NCBI RefSeq assembly: GCF_044068515.1
Contig: NZ_JBIPKI010000003.1
Location: forward strand, 34,816-98,815
Source of the DNA: Desulfurivibrio sp044068515
GTDB taxonomy: Bacteria > Desulfobacterota > Desulfobulbia > Desulfobulbales > Desulfurivibrionaceae
Length of the DNA: 64,000 nt
Direction of reading: 5' to 3'
Part shown: piece after piece, positions 45,850-55,370 of the stretch
Position numbering within the stretch: the stretch's first letter is position 1
Layout of the letters: each line of letters starts with the position of its first letter
Notes under the pieces: generated by a model
The model's database searches: none
What the model saw: only the letters and a program-made list of their open reading frames with translations
Told to the model about the DNA's origin: nothing
Translations under genes and position numbers: made by a program

Positions 45850-47151
45850 TTAAATCTTTCTCTTGTCGATAACCCGCTGGGCCTTGCCTTCACTGCGCTG
45901 GATGGTCTTGGGCTCCACCAGGCTGATCTTGCAGGTGATCCCGAGCAGGTCCTTGATATTGTTCTGTACTCTTTTGCTTAGATTTTCCAGGTTTTTTACC
46001 TGATCGGAGAAGATGTTTTCGCTGACTTCCACCTGGACTTCAAGGTTGTCGAGGGAACCCTGGCGGGTGACGATGATCTGGTAGTGGGGCTCCACTCCTT
46101 CCACGCCCATGATAACCTCTTCGATCTGGGAGGGAAAGACATTGACCCCGCGGATGATCATCATGTCGTCGGTGCGCCCGGTAACTTTGGGCATCCGGTA
46201 GAAGGTGCGGCCGCAGGAGCAGACATCGGGAATCAGGCGGGCGATGTCCTTGGTCCGATAGCGGATGACCGGGAAGGCTTCCTTGGTCAGGGTGGTGAAG
46301 ACCAGCTCGCCTTCCTCGCCCACGGCCAGGGGATCGAAGGTGTCGCGGTGGACGATTTCCGGCAGGAAATGATCCTCCATGATGTGCAGGCCCTTCTGTT
46401 CCTCGATACATTCGGCGGCCACCCCGGGCCCGATGATCTCGGAAAGGCCGTAGATGTCGATGGCCTTGATCTTGAGGCGGCTTTCGATTTCGGCCCGCAT
46501 GTTCTCGCTCCATGGTTCGGCCCCGAAAACCCCCACCCGCAGCTTGAGGCTGGCAGGTTTGATGCCGAGATCGGCCATGGTGTCGGCGATATTGAGGGCG
46601 TAGGAGGGGGTGGAAAGCAGCACGGTGGTGCCGAAATCCTGCATGATCTGGATCTGGCGCTTGGTGTTGCCGCCGGAAATGGGAATCACCGCCGCGCCGA
46701 GGTTCTCGGCCCCGTAGTGGGCGCCCAAACCGCCGGTGAACAGGCCGTAGCCGTAGGCGTTCTGCACGATGTCGCGGCTGGTGACCCCGGCCGCGCTCAG
46801 GGTGCGGCTCATCAGCTCGGCCCAGAGCCTGAGATCGCGCTTGGTGTAGCCCACCACCGTCGGCTTGCCGGTGGTGCCGGAGGAGGCGTGAATCCGGACA
46901 ATCCGCTCCATGGGCACGGTGAAGAGCCCGAAGGGATAATTCCGGCGGAGATCCTCCTTGGTGGTGAAGGGCAGCCGCCGGATATCGGCCAGTTGCTTGA
47001 TATCCGCCGGGGTCACCCGGTCTTGCTGCATCTTTTGACGGTAGTAGGGCACGGTGGCGTAAACCCGTTCCACCTGGGCCTGCAGGCGCCGGAGCTGGAG
47101 CCGCTCCAGCTCTTCCCGCGGCAGGGTTTCTTGTTCTTCGTTCCAGATCAT
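45850..47151 (-). CDS. paaK: Phenylacetate-CoA ligase (copy 2)
   Basis: 433-residue paralogue of the copy at 38695. HASSGTTGKPTVVGYT, YGLSEIIGPGV, GRTDDMMIIRGVNVFPSQIE and RSEGKAQRVIDKRKI are all intact. The N-terminal start (MIWNEEQETLPREELERLQL) differs from copy 1 in detail, so the two may have different acids as substrate. Start at 47151 with GGAG; a longer frame to 47256 has no homology. Follows iorAB and precedes the ACT gene. Confidence 0.93.
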   Translation of the reverse strand: MIWNEEQETLPREELERLQLRRLQAQVERVYATVPYYRQKMQQDRVTPADIKQLADIRRLPFTTKEDLRRNYPFGLFTVPMERIVRIHASSGTTGKPTVVGYTKRDLRLWAELMSRTLSAAGVTSRDIVQNAYGYGLFTGGLGAHYGAENLGAAVIPISGGNTKRQIQIMQDFGTTVLLSTPSYALNIADTMADLGIKPASLKLRVGVFGAEPWSENMRAEIESRLKIKAIDIYGLSEIIGPGVAAECIEEQKGLHIMEDHFLPEIVHRDTFDPLAVGEEGELVFTTLTKEAFPVIRYRTKDIARLIPDVCSCGRTFYRMPKVTGRTDDMMIIRGVNVFPSQIEEVIMGVEGVEPHYQIIVTRQGSLDNLEVQVEVSENIFSDQVKNLENLSKRVQNNIKDLLGITCKISLVEPKTIQRSEGKAQRVIDKRKI

Positions 47152-47355
47152 CTCGTTTTCTCCACTTTTCCGCTTGCTCTGCCAATCGCTGGGGCCAAAA
47201 ACGCCGGGTCGCCGGAGCGGGTCTGCTGGTTGCATGGCCCTGCCCGGCCAACCCAACCGCTGGCTGAGCTTGGGCGAAGTTTTCGATCAGCGCCGGCCAG
47301 GCGGGGCAAGGGCCCGGCCGGACCGATCGGCGCCAGATGCGGCGTCGCCGGCGCT

Positions 47356-47940
47356 TTACCGGGTCAGCCGGCGACCGGCGGCAAAGGCCTCGAGGTTGAC
47401 CGCCTGAATTTTGGCCGGCAAGCGGGTCTGAATGACCTCCTGGAAGATCTCTCCTTCCAGGGGCAGAAAGCTGGAAAGGGCCCCAACCAGCACCACGTTG
47501 GCCGCTTTGATATTGCCGAGTTCCCTGGCGATGGCATAGGCATCCACCGGGATTACCTCGATGCCCTTGGCGGTCAGGGCCTCCAGGCAGTTTTCCGGAT
47601 AGCGCATTTTGCCGGTGGCTACGGCCGGCGGCATGATCCGCTGGGTGTTGACGATCACCTTGCTGCGCTGACTGAGATAGGGCAGGTAGCGGGCCGCCTC
47701 CATGGTTTCGAAAGCCAGCTGAATGTCAACGGTGCCCGGCTCGATCAGGGGCGAATAGACCTTGTCGCTGGCGTAGCGCAGGTGAGCCTCCACCGAACCG
47801 CCGCGCTGGGCCATGCCGTGGACCTCGCTTTTCTTGATGTCAAAACCGGCGGCCAGCAGGGCGTAGGCGGTCATTTCGCTGGCCAGCAGAATACCCTGGC
47901 CGCCGACTCCGACAAAGTGAATGTTTCCTGATTGGCTCAT
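47356..47940 (-). CDS. iorB: Indolepyruvate:ferredoxin oxidoreductase, beta subunit
   Basis: 194-residue IorB, the gamma-type domain of 2-oxoacid oxidoreductases: NIHFVGVGGQGILLASEM at the start, EVHGMAQRGGSVEAHLRY, and LVGALSSFLPL. With IorA it oxidises aryl pyruvates (from Phe, Tyr, Trp) to aryl-acetyl-CoA and reduces ferredoxin. Its ATG overlaps the iorA stop in ATGA. Confidence 0.95.
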   Translation of the reverse strand: MSQSGNIHFVGVGGQGILLASEMTAYALLAAGFDIKKSEVHGMAQRGGSVEAHLRYASDKVYSPLIEPGTVDIQLAFETMEAARYLPYLSQRSKVIVNTQRIMPPAVATGKMRYPENCLEALTAKGIEVIPVDAYAIARELGNIKAANVVLVGALSSFLPLEGEIFQEVIQTRLPAKIQAVNLEAFAAGRRLTR

Positions 47941-49757
47941 CCCTTCTCCTCCCCTTCACTGATGGCGTCAAATTTGCAGAGCGCCAGGCATTGGCCGCAA
48001 CCGATGCACATGTCTTCGTTGATCAGGGAATAGCCTCGCTGCTTTTCCTTTTTCCCCATGGCCTCGGCCTCTGCCGGGGTCAGCGGCTGCCAGTTGATGG
48101 CCGGGCAGCCCAGGCGCAGGCACATGGTGCAGCCGGTACAGTTGTCGACCACGGTATGGAAAGGATACTTGCGCCGCTTTTTCTCCTCCACGGTCAAGAC
48201 GCAGGGGAAGCGGGTGATGACCACCGAAACCTCGGGCCGTTCGATCTCCTCCTTGAGAACCTGATAGGTGGCCTCGATTTCATGGGGATTGACCGTCCGC
48301 ACGTGCTTGACCCCGATGGCCCGGCAGAGTTCGGGAAAATCGATGGTCGGGGCGGGGTCGTAGCCGATGGTGGTGCCGGAGGCCGGGTTGGGCTGCTGGC
48401 CGGTCATCCCGGTAATCCGGTTGTCGAGGATGATCACCGTCGAACAACCCCGGTTGTAAACCGAATTGATCAGGCCGTTGATCCCGGTGTGGAGAAAGGT
48501 GGAATCGCCGATCACCGCCACCACCTTGCCCCGGCCCTCTTCGCCCAGAGCCTTGTCCATTCCATGAGCCATGCCGATGCTGGCCCCCATGCAGACGCAG
48601 GTGTCCATGGCCGACAGCGGCGGCAGGAAGCCCAGAGTGTAGCAGCCGATATCGCCGGACACGTAGACCTTGAGCCGGTTGAGATTGTAGAACAGGCCGC
48701 GATGGGGGCAGCCGGCGCACATGTTGGGCGGCCGGGGCGGCAATTCCACCGGGGCAAAGAGATCAGCCGCAGCCTCGCCGGTGATGGCCCGCCGCACGAT
48801 GGCCGGGCTCAATTCACCGATGGCCGGGATCACTTCCTTGCCGGTACAGGCAATGCCCAGGGCCTTGATCTGGGTTTCGAGAAAGGGATCGAGATCTTCC
48901 ACGATATAGAGCTTGTCCACTCCGGCGGCAAAGTCGCGGATCAGTTTTTCCGGCAGGGGGTTTACCATCCCGAGCTTGAGGATCGCCGCCTCGGGAAAGG
49001 CCTCCTTGACATAGAGATAGGAGGTGCCGGCGGCGATAAAACCGATTTTGCCATCGCCTTCCTCCACCCGGTTGGCGCTGAAGGTTTCGGCGAACTCGCC
49101 CAGTTGACGCTGGCGTTCAGCAACGGCGACCCGGCGGGCTCTGGCATTGGCCGGCAGCATGACCAGTTTGGCCGGCAGCTTCTCGAGCCCCGGGGTCAGG
49201 GCCGGGGCCTCGATTGCGCCGGCGGTGACCACGCCCTTGACATGGGAGACCCGGGTGCAGCTGCGGAGCAGCACCGGGGTGTCGAACTGTTCGCTGAGCC
49301 GGTAAGCCTGCTTGAGCATTTCCTTGGCCTCGGCGGGATCGCTGGGCTCCAGCATGGGCAGCTTGGCGGCCCAGGCATAGTTGCGGCTGTCCTGCTCGTT
49401 CTGGGAGCTGTACATCGAGGGATCGTCGGCCACCACGATCACCAGGCCGCCGCGCACCCCGGTGTAGGAGGCGGTGAAGAGGGGATCGGCGGCCACGTTG
49501 AGGCCGACGTGCTTCATGGTGGCCAGGGCCCGGACCCCGGCGAAGGAGGCGCCGATGGCCACTTCCAGGCCGACCTTCTCGTTGGGGGCCCACTCGGTGT
49601 AAATCTCGGCATAATTGACGACGTTTTCGAGAATTTCGGTGGAGGGGGTGCCGGGGTAGCCGGATGCCACCCGGACCGAGGCTTCATGGGCCCCGAGGGC
49701 CAGGGCTTCGTTGCCCGAAAGCCAGAGTTTTTCCGGGGCGGTTTGCTGCTGGGTCAC
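47937..49757 (-). CDS. iorA: Indolepyruvate:ferredoxin oxidoreductase, alpha subunit
   Basis: 606-residue IorA. N-terminal pyrimidine-binding domain (VASGYPGTPSTEILE), TPP domain with GDIGCYTLG and GDSTFLHTGINGL, and two C-terminal [4Fe-4S] sites, CTGCTMCLRLGCP and CIGCGQCLALCKFDA. MCAGCPHRGLFY precedes the TPP domain. The start codon is GTG with GAGG eight bases upstream. Only 38 bases separate it from a strong hairpin, so its promoter or attenuator must involve that region. Confidence 0.95.
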   Translation of the reverse strand: MTQQQTAPEKLWLSGNEALALGAHEASVRVASGYPGTPSTEILENVVNYAEIYTEWAPNEKVGLEVAIGASFAGVRALATMKHVGLNVAADPLFTASYTGVRGGLVIVVADDPSMYSSQNEQDSRNYAWAAKLPMLEPSDPAEAKEMLKQAYRLSEQFDTPVLLRSCTRVSHVKGVVTAGAIEAPALTPGLEKLPAKLVMLPANARARRVAVAERQRQLGEFAETFSANRVEEGDGKIGFIAAGTSYLYVKEAFPEAAILKLGMVNPLPEKLIRDFAAGVDKLYIVEDLDPFLETQIKALGIACTGKEVIPAIGELSPAIVRRAITGEAAADLFAPVELPPRPPNMCAGCPHRGLFYNLNRLKVYVSGDIGCYTLGFLPPLSAMDTCVCMGASIGMAHGMDKALGEEGRGKVVAVIGDSTFLHTGINGLINSVYNRGCSTVIILDNRITGMTGQQPNPASGTTIGYDPAPTIDFPELCRAIGVKHVRTVNPHEIEATYQVLKEEIERPEVSVVITRFPCVLTVEEKKRRKYPFHTVVDNCTGCTMCLRLGCPAINWQPLTPAEAEAMGKKEKQRGYSLINEDMCIGCGQCLALCKFDAISEGEEKG

Positions 49758-49794
49758 GATCTGTTCCTCTGTAGCTGAAGCTGTTTAAGTTTTG

Positions 49795-49830
49795 AAAAAG
49801 GGGGGCAGCAATGCTGCTGCCCCCCTTTTT
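49795..49830 (-). terminator. Strong symmetric terminator between porin gene and iorA
   Basis: Perfect inverted repeat AAAAAGGGGGGCAGCA-ATGC-TGCTGCCCCCCTTTTT; T runs on both strands make it bidirectional. It ends the porin gene but also lies just 38 bases before iorA. Confidence 0.88.
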
Positions 49831-49861
49831 CCTGTTAAAGGCCGTACGGCTTAAGCCGATT

Positions 49862-51337
49862 TTAGAAACGGTAGGCGGCTTCCCAGAAGACCTCGGCGGC
49901 GTTGTCGTCGTTGACAAAGGCGTCGCCCGGATCAAGCAGGGCGCTGTAGAGCGAGAAGCTCAGGTTGCGCGTATACTGATAACGGAAAGTAGCCTGATAG
50001 TAGTCGCCGAAATCCTTGGATACCCCGGGATTGGTATGGTTGAAGCGGAGGTCGGAGTAGGAGAGGTTGGCGGAGAGTTTGGGGGTCAGGCTGGCCGAGG
50101 CGCCCAGGGTGATGATCTGAATGTTGGAGTAGATCGCCTCGCCGACCACGTTGCTGTAATCCGCGAAGGTGCTGTAAACCTGGCTGAGGTTGTTGGGCGG
50201 CACGTTGAGATACCGCCAGGCCAGCAGGTCGCCCCACTGCGGCCAGCCGCCGTAGAAGACGTCCCACTGCTCGTTCTTGTCGGTGTCGAGCTTGTTGCCG
50301 CTCAGGTAGGTATAGTTGGTGTAGAGCCGAGGCTTCCAGGCTGCATTCTTGAAGGTGTAGCCGGCATCGAGCTTGAGGCCGTAGGCGTCCTGGTCGATGG
50401 TGCGGTTGTTGAGCTCATCCCAGCGGGCATCCCCTTTCTGGATCGCGCCTTCCAGGGAGTAGTCGATGCCGTTGTCGAAGCGGTCGGAAAGCCGGGCGCC
50501 GTACATCCAGATATCCTTGCCGAGGGTCTCGTCTTCCCGGTTGAGCACATAAAGCTCCTGGCGCATGCCGGTGAAAAAGCACTCCTTGTTGATGAAGTAG
50601 AGGCCGGACAGGGTGATATCGTCTCTGTTCGTATGGCCGGGCGTGTTTTCCCGGTCCTTGAGGTAGAGGCCGTCCAGGGTCATCTGCTCGTTGAGGTGCC
50701 AGCGCAGCTTGACCCCGTCAAAGTAGATGGAGGTGGAGCCGTACTGGGACTGGCCGTCGAGAATAACGAAGCCGCTGCCGTAGATCACGTTCTGGCGCCC
50801 CAGGGTGGCTTCCAGGGGCAGGCCGAGCAGATTCTTGACGTTGATATAGGCGTTGTCGAGGAAGACCTTGTTGTCGTTGTTGTCGCCGACCCCGGCGCCT
50901 TCGCCCCAGCTCTGGTTGGTAAGCTGGATTTTGATGTTGACGTCCTCGGTAGCCTGGTAGTTGGCCCAGAGACTGCCCTTGAGGCGGAAGGCATCCCGGT
51001 CGTCGGCCTTGAAATCGTCATCGAAAGTCCAGGTGTTGCGGAGATAGTAACCGCGGAAGACCACCTCGCCGCCGAAGTTGATGTTCTCGGTCCAGGCGGA
51101 GGAGGCCAGCCGGCTGGAAACGGCTTCGCTGCTGGCGGCCACTTCCTGGCTGACTTCTTCTTGCTGGCTTTTCAGGTCGGCGATTTCGGCCTGCATGGCC
51201 TCCATCTGGGCCTGGAAGGCCCTTTGCATTTCAGTCATCTGGCGCTCGATTTCGGCGACCCGATCGGTGTCGGCCGCCGCCAGTCCCGGCCAGCAGATCA
51301 GCCCGGCCAGCGCCAATGTGGAAATTTTTTTCATCAT
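49862..51337 (-). CDS. Outer-membrane porin, alginate-export-like
   Basis: 491 residues. Signal peptide (1-22, cleavage after AAA), then a periplasmic coiled coil (25-72) of the kind that tethers or trimerises porins, then a beta barrel of alternating aromatic and polar strands ending in FWEAAYRF with the C-terminal Phe required for assembly. The barrel part resembles the alginate_exp family, but substrate is not implied. Ribosome site AAAGG. It has its own terminator downstream. Confidence 0.82.
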   Translation of the reverse strand: MMKKISTLALAGLICWPGLAAADTDRVAEIERQMTEMQRAFQAQMEAMQAEIADLKSQQEEVSQEVAASSEAVSSRLASSAWTENINFGGEVVFRGYYLRNTWTFDDDFKADDRDAFRLKGSLWANYQATEDVNIKIQLTNQSWGEGAGVGDNNDNKVFLDNAYINVKNLLGLPLEATLGRQNVIYGSGFVILDGQSQYGSTSIYFDGVKLRWHLNEQMTLDGLYLKDRENTPGHTNRDDITLSGLYFINKECFFTGMRQELYVLNREDETLGKDIWMYGARLSDRFDNGIDYSLEGAIQKGDARWDELNNRTIDQDAYGLKLDAGYTFKNAAWKPRLYTNYTYLSGNKLDTDKNEQWDVFYGGWPQWGDLLAWRYLNVPPNNLSQVYSTFADYSNVVGEAIYSNIQIITLGASASLTPKLSANLSYSDLRFNHTNPGVSKDFGDYYQATFRYQYTRNLSFSLYSALLDPGDAFVNDDNAAEVFWEAAYRF

Positions 51338-51720
51338 AAGCCTTTCCCCCTTCTCTCCTGGTTAATAGTAGGTGCTACCCAAGCAATTGAATTGCTGTTC
51401 ATTTCCCCCAACACGGCTTCTTAACACGGATTTTATTTTTTGCCAATTTAAAAATAAGCGCCGCTTGTAAAGCAATAATATCGTATTAACGGTCAGATGA
51501 TTTAGGGGGGATTGGGCGGAGCGCCACCGTCCGGATCATGGTGGCGGCGCTTTTTGAACAAGCAGCAAGGCTCGGTGGCGATGACCGCAACCGGCAGCAG
51601 GGCGGCCGGCCTGGTCCGTCGAAGGGGGGGCGAACCTGAGTCTCAAGGGTGGGGAGCAAGACGGGGCCGGCTGGGGACCGGCCTTGCGGGGCTGGGAGCA
51701 GGGGAGATCGGGCCCGGCAA
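51338..51720. other. Intergenic region, 383 bases
   Basis: The part next to the porin start (51360-51490) is A+T-rich and may hold the porin promoter, though no clear hexamer pair was found. A hairpin CGCCACC/GGTGGCG with GCGCTTTTT on the plus strand lies at 51522-51555 without a plus-strand gene before it. The rest is G+C-rich and featureless. Confidence 0.5.
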
Positions 51721-52263
51721 TCAACCGGGCGGCAGGCGGCAGGCCTCGGGGCTGCGGCAACTGGTTTCGTGTTTTTTTTCGGCCAGGCGCAGCCTGCGCC
51801 GGTCCTGGGCCTGGCGGTTGCGGCGCCGGTCGTCGTCGCTTTCCAGTTGCAGGGGCGGCACCGGCCGGGGACGGTGATTTTCGTCCAGGGCGACATAGGT
51901 CAGGTAGGCCGAAGCGGTATGCCGGACTTCCCCGGTCTTGAGATCCTCGCTTTCCACGCAGACCCCGACCTCCATCGAGGTGGTGCCGACCAGGTTCAGG
52001 CTGGCCTTGATGATCAGCAGGTTGCCGATGAAAACCGGGGTGTGAAAATCCAGCCGGTCGATGGAGGCGGTGACCACGTTGCCGCGGGTGTGGCGCAGAG
52101 CCACCACCCCGGCGGCGTCATCGATATGTTTCATGACCACCCCGCCGTGGACGATCCCGGCCGGATTGGCGTCCTGGGGCAGCATGATGTGGGCCATGAT
52201 AACCCGGCTTTCTCCCACGGCTTTGGGGGCCGGCGGGGCCCCGCGATCTGGATGCCCGGTCAT
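51721..52263 (-). CDS. Acyl-CoA thioesterase, YciA-like hotdog
   Basis: 180-residue hotdog-fold thioesterase. NPAGIVHGGVVMKHIDDAAG carries the helix and catalytic aspartate region, followed by NVVTASIDRLDFHTPVFIGNL and VGVCVESEDLKTGEVRHTASAYLTYVALDENHRPRPVPPL, typical of YciA/BFIT-type enzymes that hydrolyse acyl-CoA. A basic, low-complexity C-terminal tail of about 45 residues is extra. Start at ATG 52263 with GGAG; a longer frame exists but is unlike the family. Confidence 0.88.
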   Translation of the reverse strand: MTGHPDRGAPPAPKAVGESRVIMAHIMLPQDANPAGIVHGGVVMKHIDDAAGVVALRHTRGNVVTASIDRLDFHTPVFIGNLLIIKASLNLVGTTSMEVGVCVESEDLKTGEVRHTASAYLTYVALDENHRPRPVPPLQLESDDDRRRNRQAQDRRRLRLAEKKHETSCRSPEACRLPPG

Positions 52264-52383
52264 CGATTTTTTCTCCGATCGGTTTTGGGCCCCGGCCTGG
52301 CGGCCGGGCCGGCCCTGATGGTTGAGCATATGGCAAACTGATTTGCGCTGGGGCGGAATCCCCGGGACGCAGACCGGGGGTGA

Positions 52384-52857
52384 TCAGCGGGTCGGAGCCG
52401 CCAGGCCGAAGCGCCCCGATTCCTCAAAGTGGATGAAGGGCATCAGGCTGCCGACATCGAGGCGCCCTTTGAAGGTGAAAGCGAAACTGTCCCGCTGGCG
52501 GGCAAACAGATCCCCCAGCAACCGGGCGCTGCCCAATAAATCGGGGCTGGCTTCAATCATGAAATCAGCCATGCCGTAGGCGGGTACCCGGGGCAGATCG
52601 GCGGTCGCCCCGCTCAGTACCCGGTTGCCTTCGATCTCCAGGGCATAGGTCATGCCCCTGAGCGGCAAGGCGGTGCGATTGGGGTTGATCACCTGGATCC
52701 CGATGTTGAAACGGGGCGCCAGGCCCGCCGACTCCGGGGCAACGGCAAAAGAGGTGACGTTGATTTGGGGTTTTTCATAGCCGGGCGATAGGGTGGCACA
52801 ACCGGCCGACAGGAGGGCAAGCAACAGGAAGACGCCAACAACGAGCAAAGTGCGCAT
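52384..52857 (-). CDS. LEA14-like lipoprotein
   Basis: 157-residue lipoprotein. Signal peptide with lipobox LSAGC, acyl site C20. The mature part is a LEA type 2 (water stress and hypersensitive response) beta-sandwich: RFNIGIQVINPNRTALPLRGMTYALEIEGNRVLSG. Such lipoproteins are linked to desiccation or envelope stress, but function is unproven. Ribosome site AAGGA. Monocistronic. Confidence 0.85.
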   Translation of the reverse strand: MRTLLVVGVFLLLALLSAGCATLSPGYEKPQINVTSFAVAPESAGLAPRFNIGIQVINPNRTALPLRGMTYALEIEGNRVLSGATADLPRVPAYGMADFMIEASPDLLGSARLLGDLFARQRDSFAFTFKGRLDVGSLMPFIHFEESGRFGLAAPTR

Positions 52858-53089
52858 GATCGTTCCTTCGGGTCAGTTAACCATGGTTTAGTCTGGCCGG
52901 CCGGCTCTCGCCGCCTCTGGTAGCTCCCAAGGGGGTGATTTTCCCCGCCAGCCGTGGTGAAGATCTGCTTGCAAGTATATCAGATCATAAATGGTGGCAG
53001 GTTTATTTTCTCAAGAATAGCGCAATCGAGCCGACCTTCATCGTATAAACAAGGCTGTTTCCCTAAATGACCCCGGGACAGCGAACGGG

Positions 53090-54151
53090 TTAGAGTCCCT
53101 GCATTTTGGCGCACTGGCGACAAACGGCCGGGACCGGATTTGCGGCGAAAATTCTTTTGATGAGGTCCGGCGCCTCCAGGGTTTTTTGCTTTTGATCGTC
53201 GCTGTTTAAGATCTCCTCGTGAAGCTCGTCGTAAAGTTGCCGCCGGATCGCGAAGGCTCGGCGGAAATCCCGGTAAGCCGGGCTGTTCCAGATTTCCTCA
53301 ATGCTTTCCTGAAAGATATTGCCCAGCACCAGCAGCGGGGGGTGTTCGGGAGGCCTGGACTTCAGGGGAAGCTGCAGAAAAATGCAGGGACTGAGAGAGC
53401 CGTCCGCCCCGATGGTCAGGCAGCGGAGGGGATCGTTGGCGCAGACATCCCGTTCCCGGGGTTGGGTTTGGGCCGGGGTATATTCCCGGCCGCTCCAGAT
53501 CGCTTTCCAGAAGGCGTGCTTGGTCGCCCAAGCGGTCCGGAGCCCCCGCTTGACGTATTGCTTTGCGTGGTCGGGAGTCGGCAGATAGGTGGCGTTGATC
53601 GCCAGGCAATGGTCCAGGCCGTAACGGTCGGCCAGGGCCAATACTTCCGGCAACTCATGAATGTTGGCGTCCTGCTGGAGAAAGCTCAGGGTCAGCCGCG
53701 GCTTTTTCCCCATCTTGTCGGCAAGTTGCCGGAAGCGGCGCATCCGCTCCAGCAGGGCGTGCAAATCCGACGGCGGCCTCAGGGCGGCGTGGGTTTCGGG
53801 GGTTGCGCCACTGATGGAAACCGTCAAGTGGGCGAGGCCGGCCTCCAGCAGGGCCTCGCTCCGCTTATCATCGAGCAGACAGCCGTTGGTGGTAAGGGCG
53901 CAATTGGCCCCGGCCTCGGTAAGCCGGCGGATGATCTCATCGATCTCGGGATGGCAGAGAGGTTCCCCCCAGCCCTGGAGCAGCACGATTTCCGCCCGAG
54001 CCGCCAGGGGCGCGAGCTTATCAATTTCAGCCAAAGGGAAATGAATATTGTGCCAGTGCTTGGCAAAGGCAGTCCGGGGGCAGGTGGGGCAGCGGAGGGT
54101 GCAGAAAGTGCTGGGCTCGATCTGCAGGGCAAGAAGGTCGGGCATGGTCAC
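53090..54151 (-). CDS. Radical SAM/SPASM-like protein
   Basis: 353 residues. Cluster motif CTLRCPTC (C17, C21, C24) then LLQGWGEPLCHPEIDEII and ALTTNGCLL, the usual SAM-binding strand elements. Cysteines in DVCANDPLRC and DGSLSPC, and the closing VCRQC, form a SPASM-like auxiliary cluster region. The start codon is probably GTG 54151, eight bases after GGAGG; ATG 54145 is too far from it. No candidate peptide substrate is adjacent. Function unknown. Confidence 0.85.
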   Translation of the reverse strand: MTMPDLLALQIEPSTFCTLRCPTCPRTAFAKHWHNIHFPLAEIDKLAPLAARAEIVLLQGWGEPLCHPEIDEIIRRLTEAGANCALTTNGCLLDDKRSEALLEAGLAHLTVSISGATPETHAALRPPSDLHALLERMRRFRQLADKMGKKPRLTLSFLQQDANIHELPEVLALADRYGLDHCLAINATYLPTPDHAKQYVKRGLRTAWATKHAFWKAIWSGREYTPAQTQPRERDVCANDPLRCLTIGADGSLSPCIFLQLPLKSRPPEHPPLLVLGNIFQESIEEIWNSPAYRDFRRAFAIRRQLYDELHEEILNSDDQKQKTLEAPDLIKRIFAANPVPAVCRQCAKMQGL

Positions 54152-54289
54152 TGGGGGGACCTCCTTGGCTGGCGCGACTTGGGTGATAAAGGCCTGGCTT
54201 GTTGAACCGGCTTATACGAGCAGACCGGGTTGGGGCGGCAGGCTGAGACTGACTTAACTATGCCAAATTCAGCTTTACGCCGCCAGTGT

Positions 54290-54880
54290 TTATTGGCAAC
54301 TGGAGCCGGCCGACCCGGCCGGCGCCGGCAAGACCGGCAGGGGATCGATCAGCTCCACCGCCTGGTTTTGCCAAAGGGTTGGCCAACTCAATTCCCTGAC
54401 CGGGTAGCCCGCCGCCAGCCAGGCCAGGGAGATATGCAGGTGCGCCGGGGGGCCTGATTTGCCCCGCTGCTTGCCCGGGGCGATCCGGGCCACGGGGAAA
54501 TCCGGCCTTACCCGAGTCCCCTGGCCAACCAGGGGTTCAACATGGGCGTAAAGGGACACCAGGGTTCGGCCCTGCTCATCGGCGCAGGGATGGCGCACCA
54601 CCACGGTGCGGCCCAGGAAGTCATCCAGCAGCCCCACCACTTCCCCTTCCCACAGCGGCACCACCAGGGCTTGGGGCGGCAAGGCCAGGCGCCGCCCCCG
54701 GGAGTCGACCAGGAACAACAGGTCAATGCCCTCATGGGGGGCGGGGCGGGCGGCTTTGCCCCACCAGGCCGCCCGTGCCCTGAACTCCATGCCGGGCAGC
54801 CCCAGCCAGCGACAGTGGCGGTCCAACCGGTTCACCCGCAGAAAATGGGACCAAAAGGAGCTGGCAGGAAGCATCAACAT
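54290..54880 (-). CDS. M23-like peptidase domain protein without signal peptide
   Basis: 196 residues. PHEGID (HxxxD) and PPAHLHISLAW (HxH) are the zinc motifs of M23 endopeptidases, and GRTVVVRH plus LVSLYAHVEPLVGQGTRV are the strands between them. No signal peptide or membrane segment at the N-terminus, which is unusual for a cell-wall enzyme. The start overlaps the decayed acetyltransferase reading frame upstream. It may be cytoplasmic, mis-started or degenerating; C-terminal PVLPAPAGSAGSSCQ is low complexity. Confidence 0.65.
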   Translation of the reverse strand: MLMLPASSFWSHFLRVNRLDRHCRWLGLPGMEFRARAAWWGKAARPAPHEGIDLLFLVDSRGRRLALPPQALVVPLWEGEVVGLLDDFLGRTVVVRHPCADEQGRTLVSLYAHVEPLVGQGTRVRPDFPVARIAPGKQRGKSGPPAHLHISLAWLAAGYPVRELSWPTLWQNQAVELIDPLPVLPAPAGSAGSSCQ

Positions 54881-55151
54881 AAAGCGTCGTCGGTCCTCAC
54901 CTGGCGGCCATCCGCTTTAAACGCTGCATGGAAGGTGACGGTCCCCTGCGGCATAGCCTGGCAAACGCAAACCGACCATCAACTTCGGCGACCAGCGGTA
55001 CCGTCAGGGCCTGCGCGGCCCGCAGGGCAGCGATGATGAACTGCTCTGGATAACCCCTGATCGCCAGGGTCTTGAAGGCGGAGACGGTCACATCCCTGAT
55101 TGCGTCAAGGTCAGCGGCTTTCTCGCTCCGGATAACGATTTTGGGCTGCAT
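54870..55151 (-). pseudogene. GNAT acetyltransferase (YhbS-like) with internal deletion and frameshift
   Basis: The first 60 or so codons are a normal GNAT N-terminus (MQPKIVIRSEKAADLDAIRD..SAF, then VPLVAEVDGR). After VDGR, where VVGHIAFSP is expected, the sequence jumps in another frame to QAMPQGTVTFHAAFKADG, which is the family's C-terminal end. The acetyl-CoA-binding core is missing. The alternative frame ends at a TGA within the next gene's first codons. A start at 55181 is also possible. Non-functional as an acetyltransferase. Confidence 0.75.
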
Positions 55152-55370
55152 GGGTTTCCCGTTTATTTCTATGCCTGCCATGGGGTTATGCTATCCGGCC
55201 GCGGCGCAAATTGCAAAATTATGTGTTGCGCCCCGGAGAGCAGGTTTTAACAAATTTGTCGTGTCGCGACAGGAGAGATGACATTTTTGTGGTGCGCCAG
55301 CGCCCCAAATTTTGTGAGCTGAGGAGACAACTTCATTGAACTGCTGGTAAACACCGGCCCCGCCTGTATC

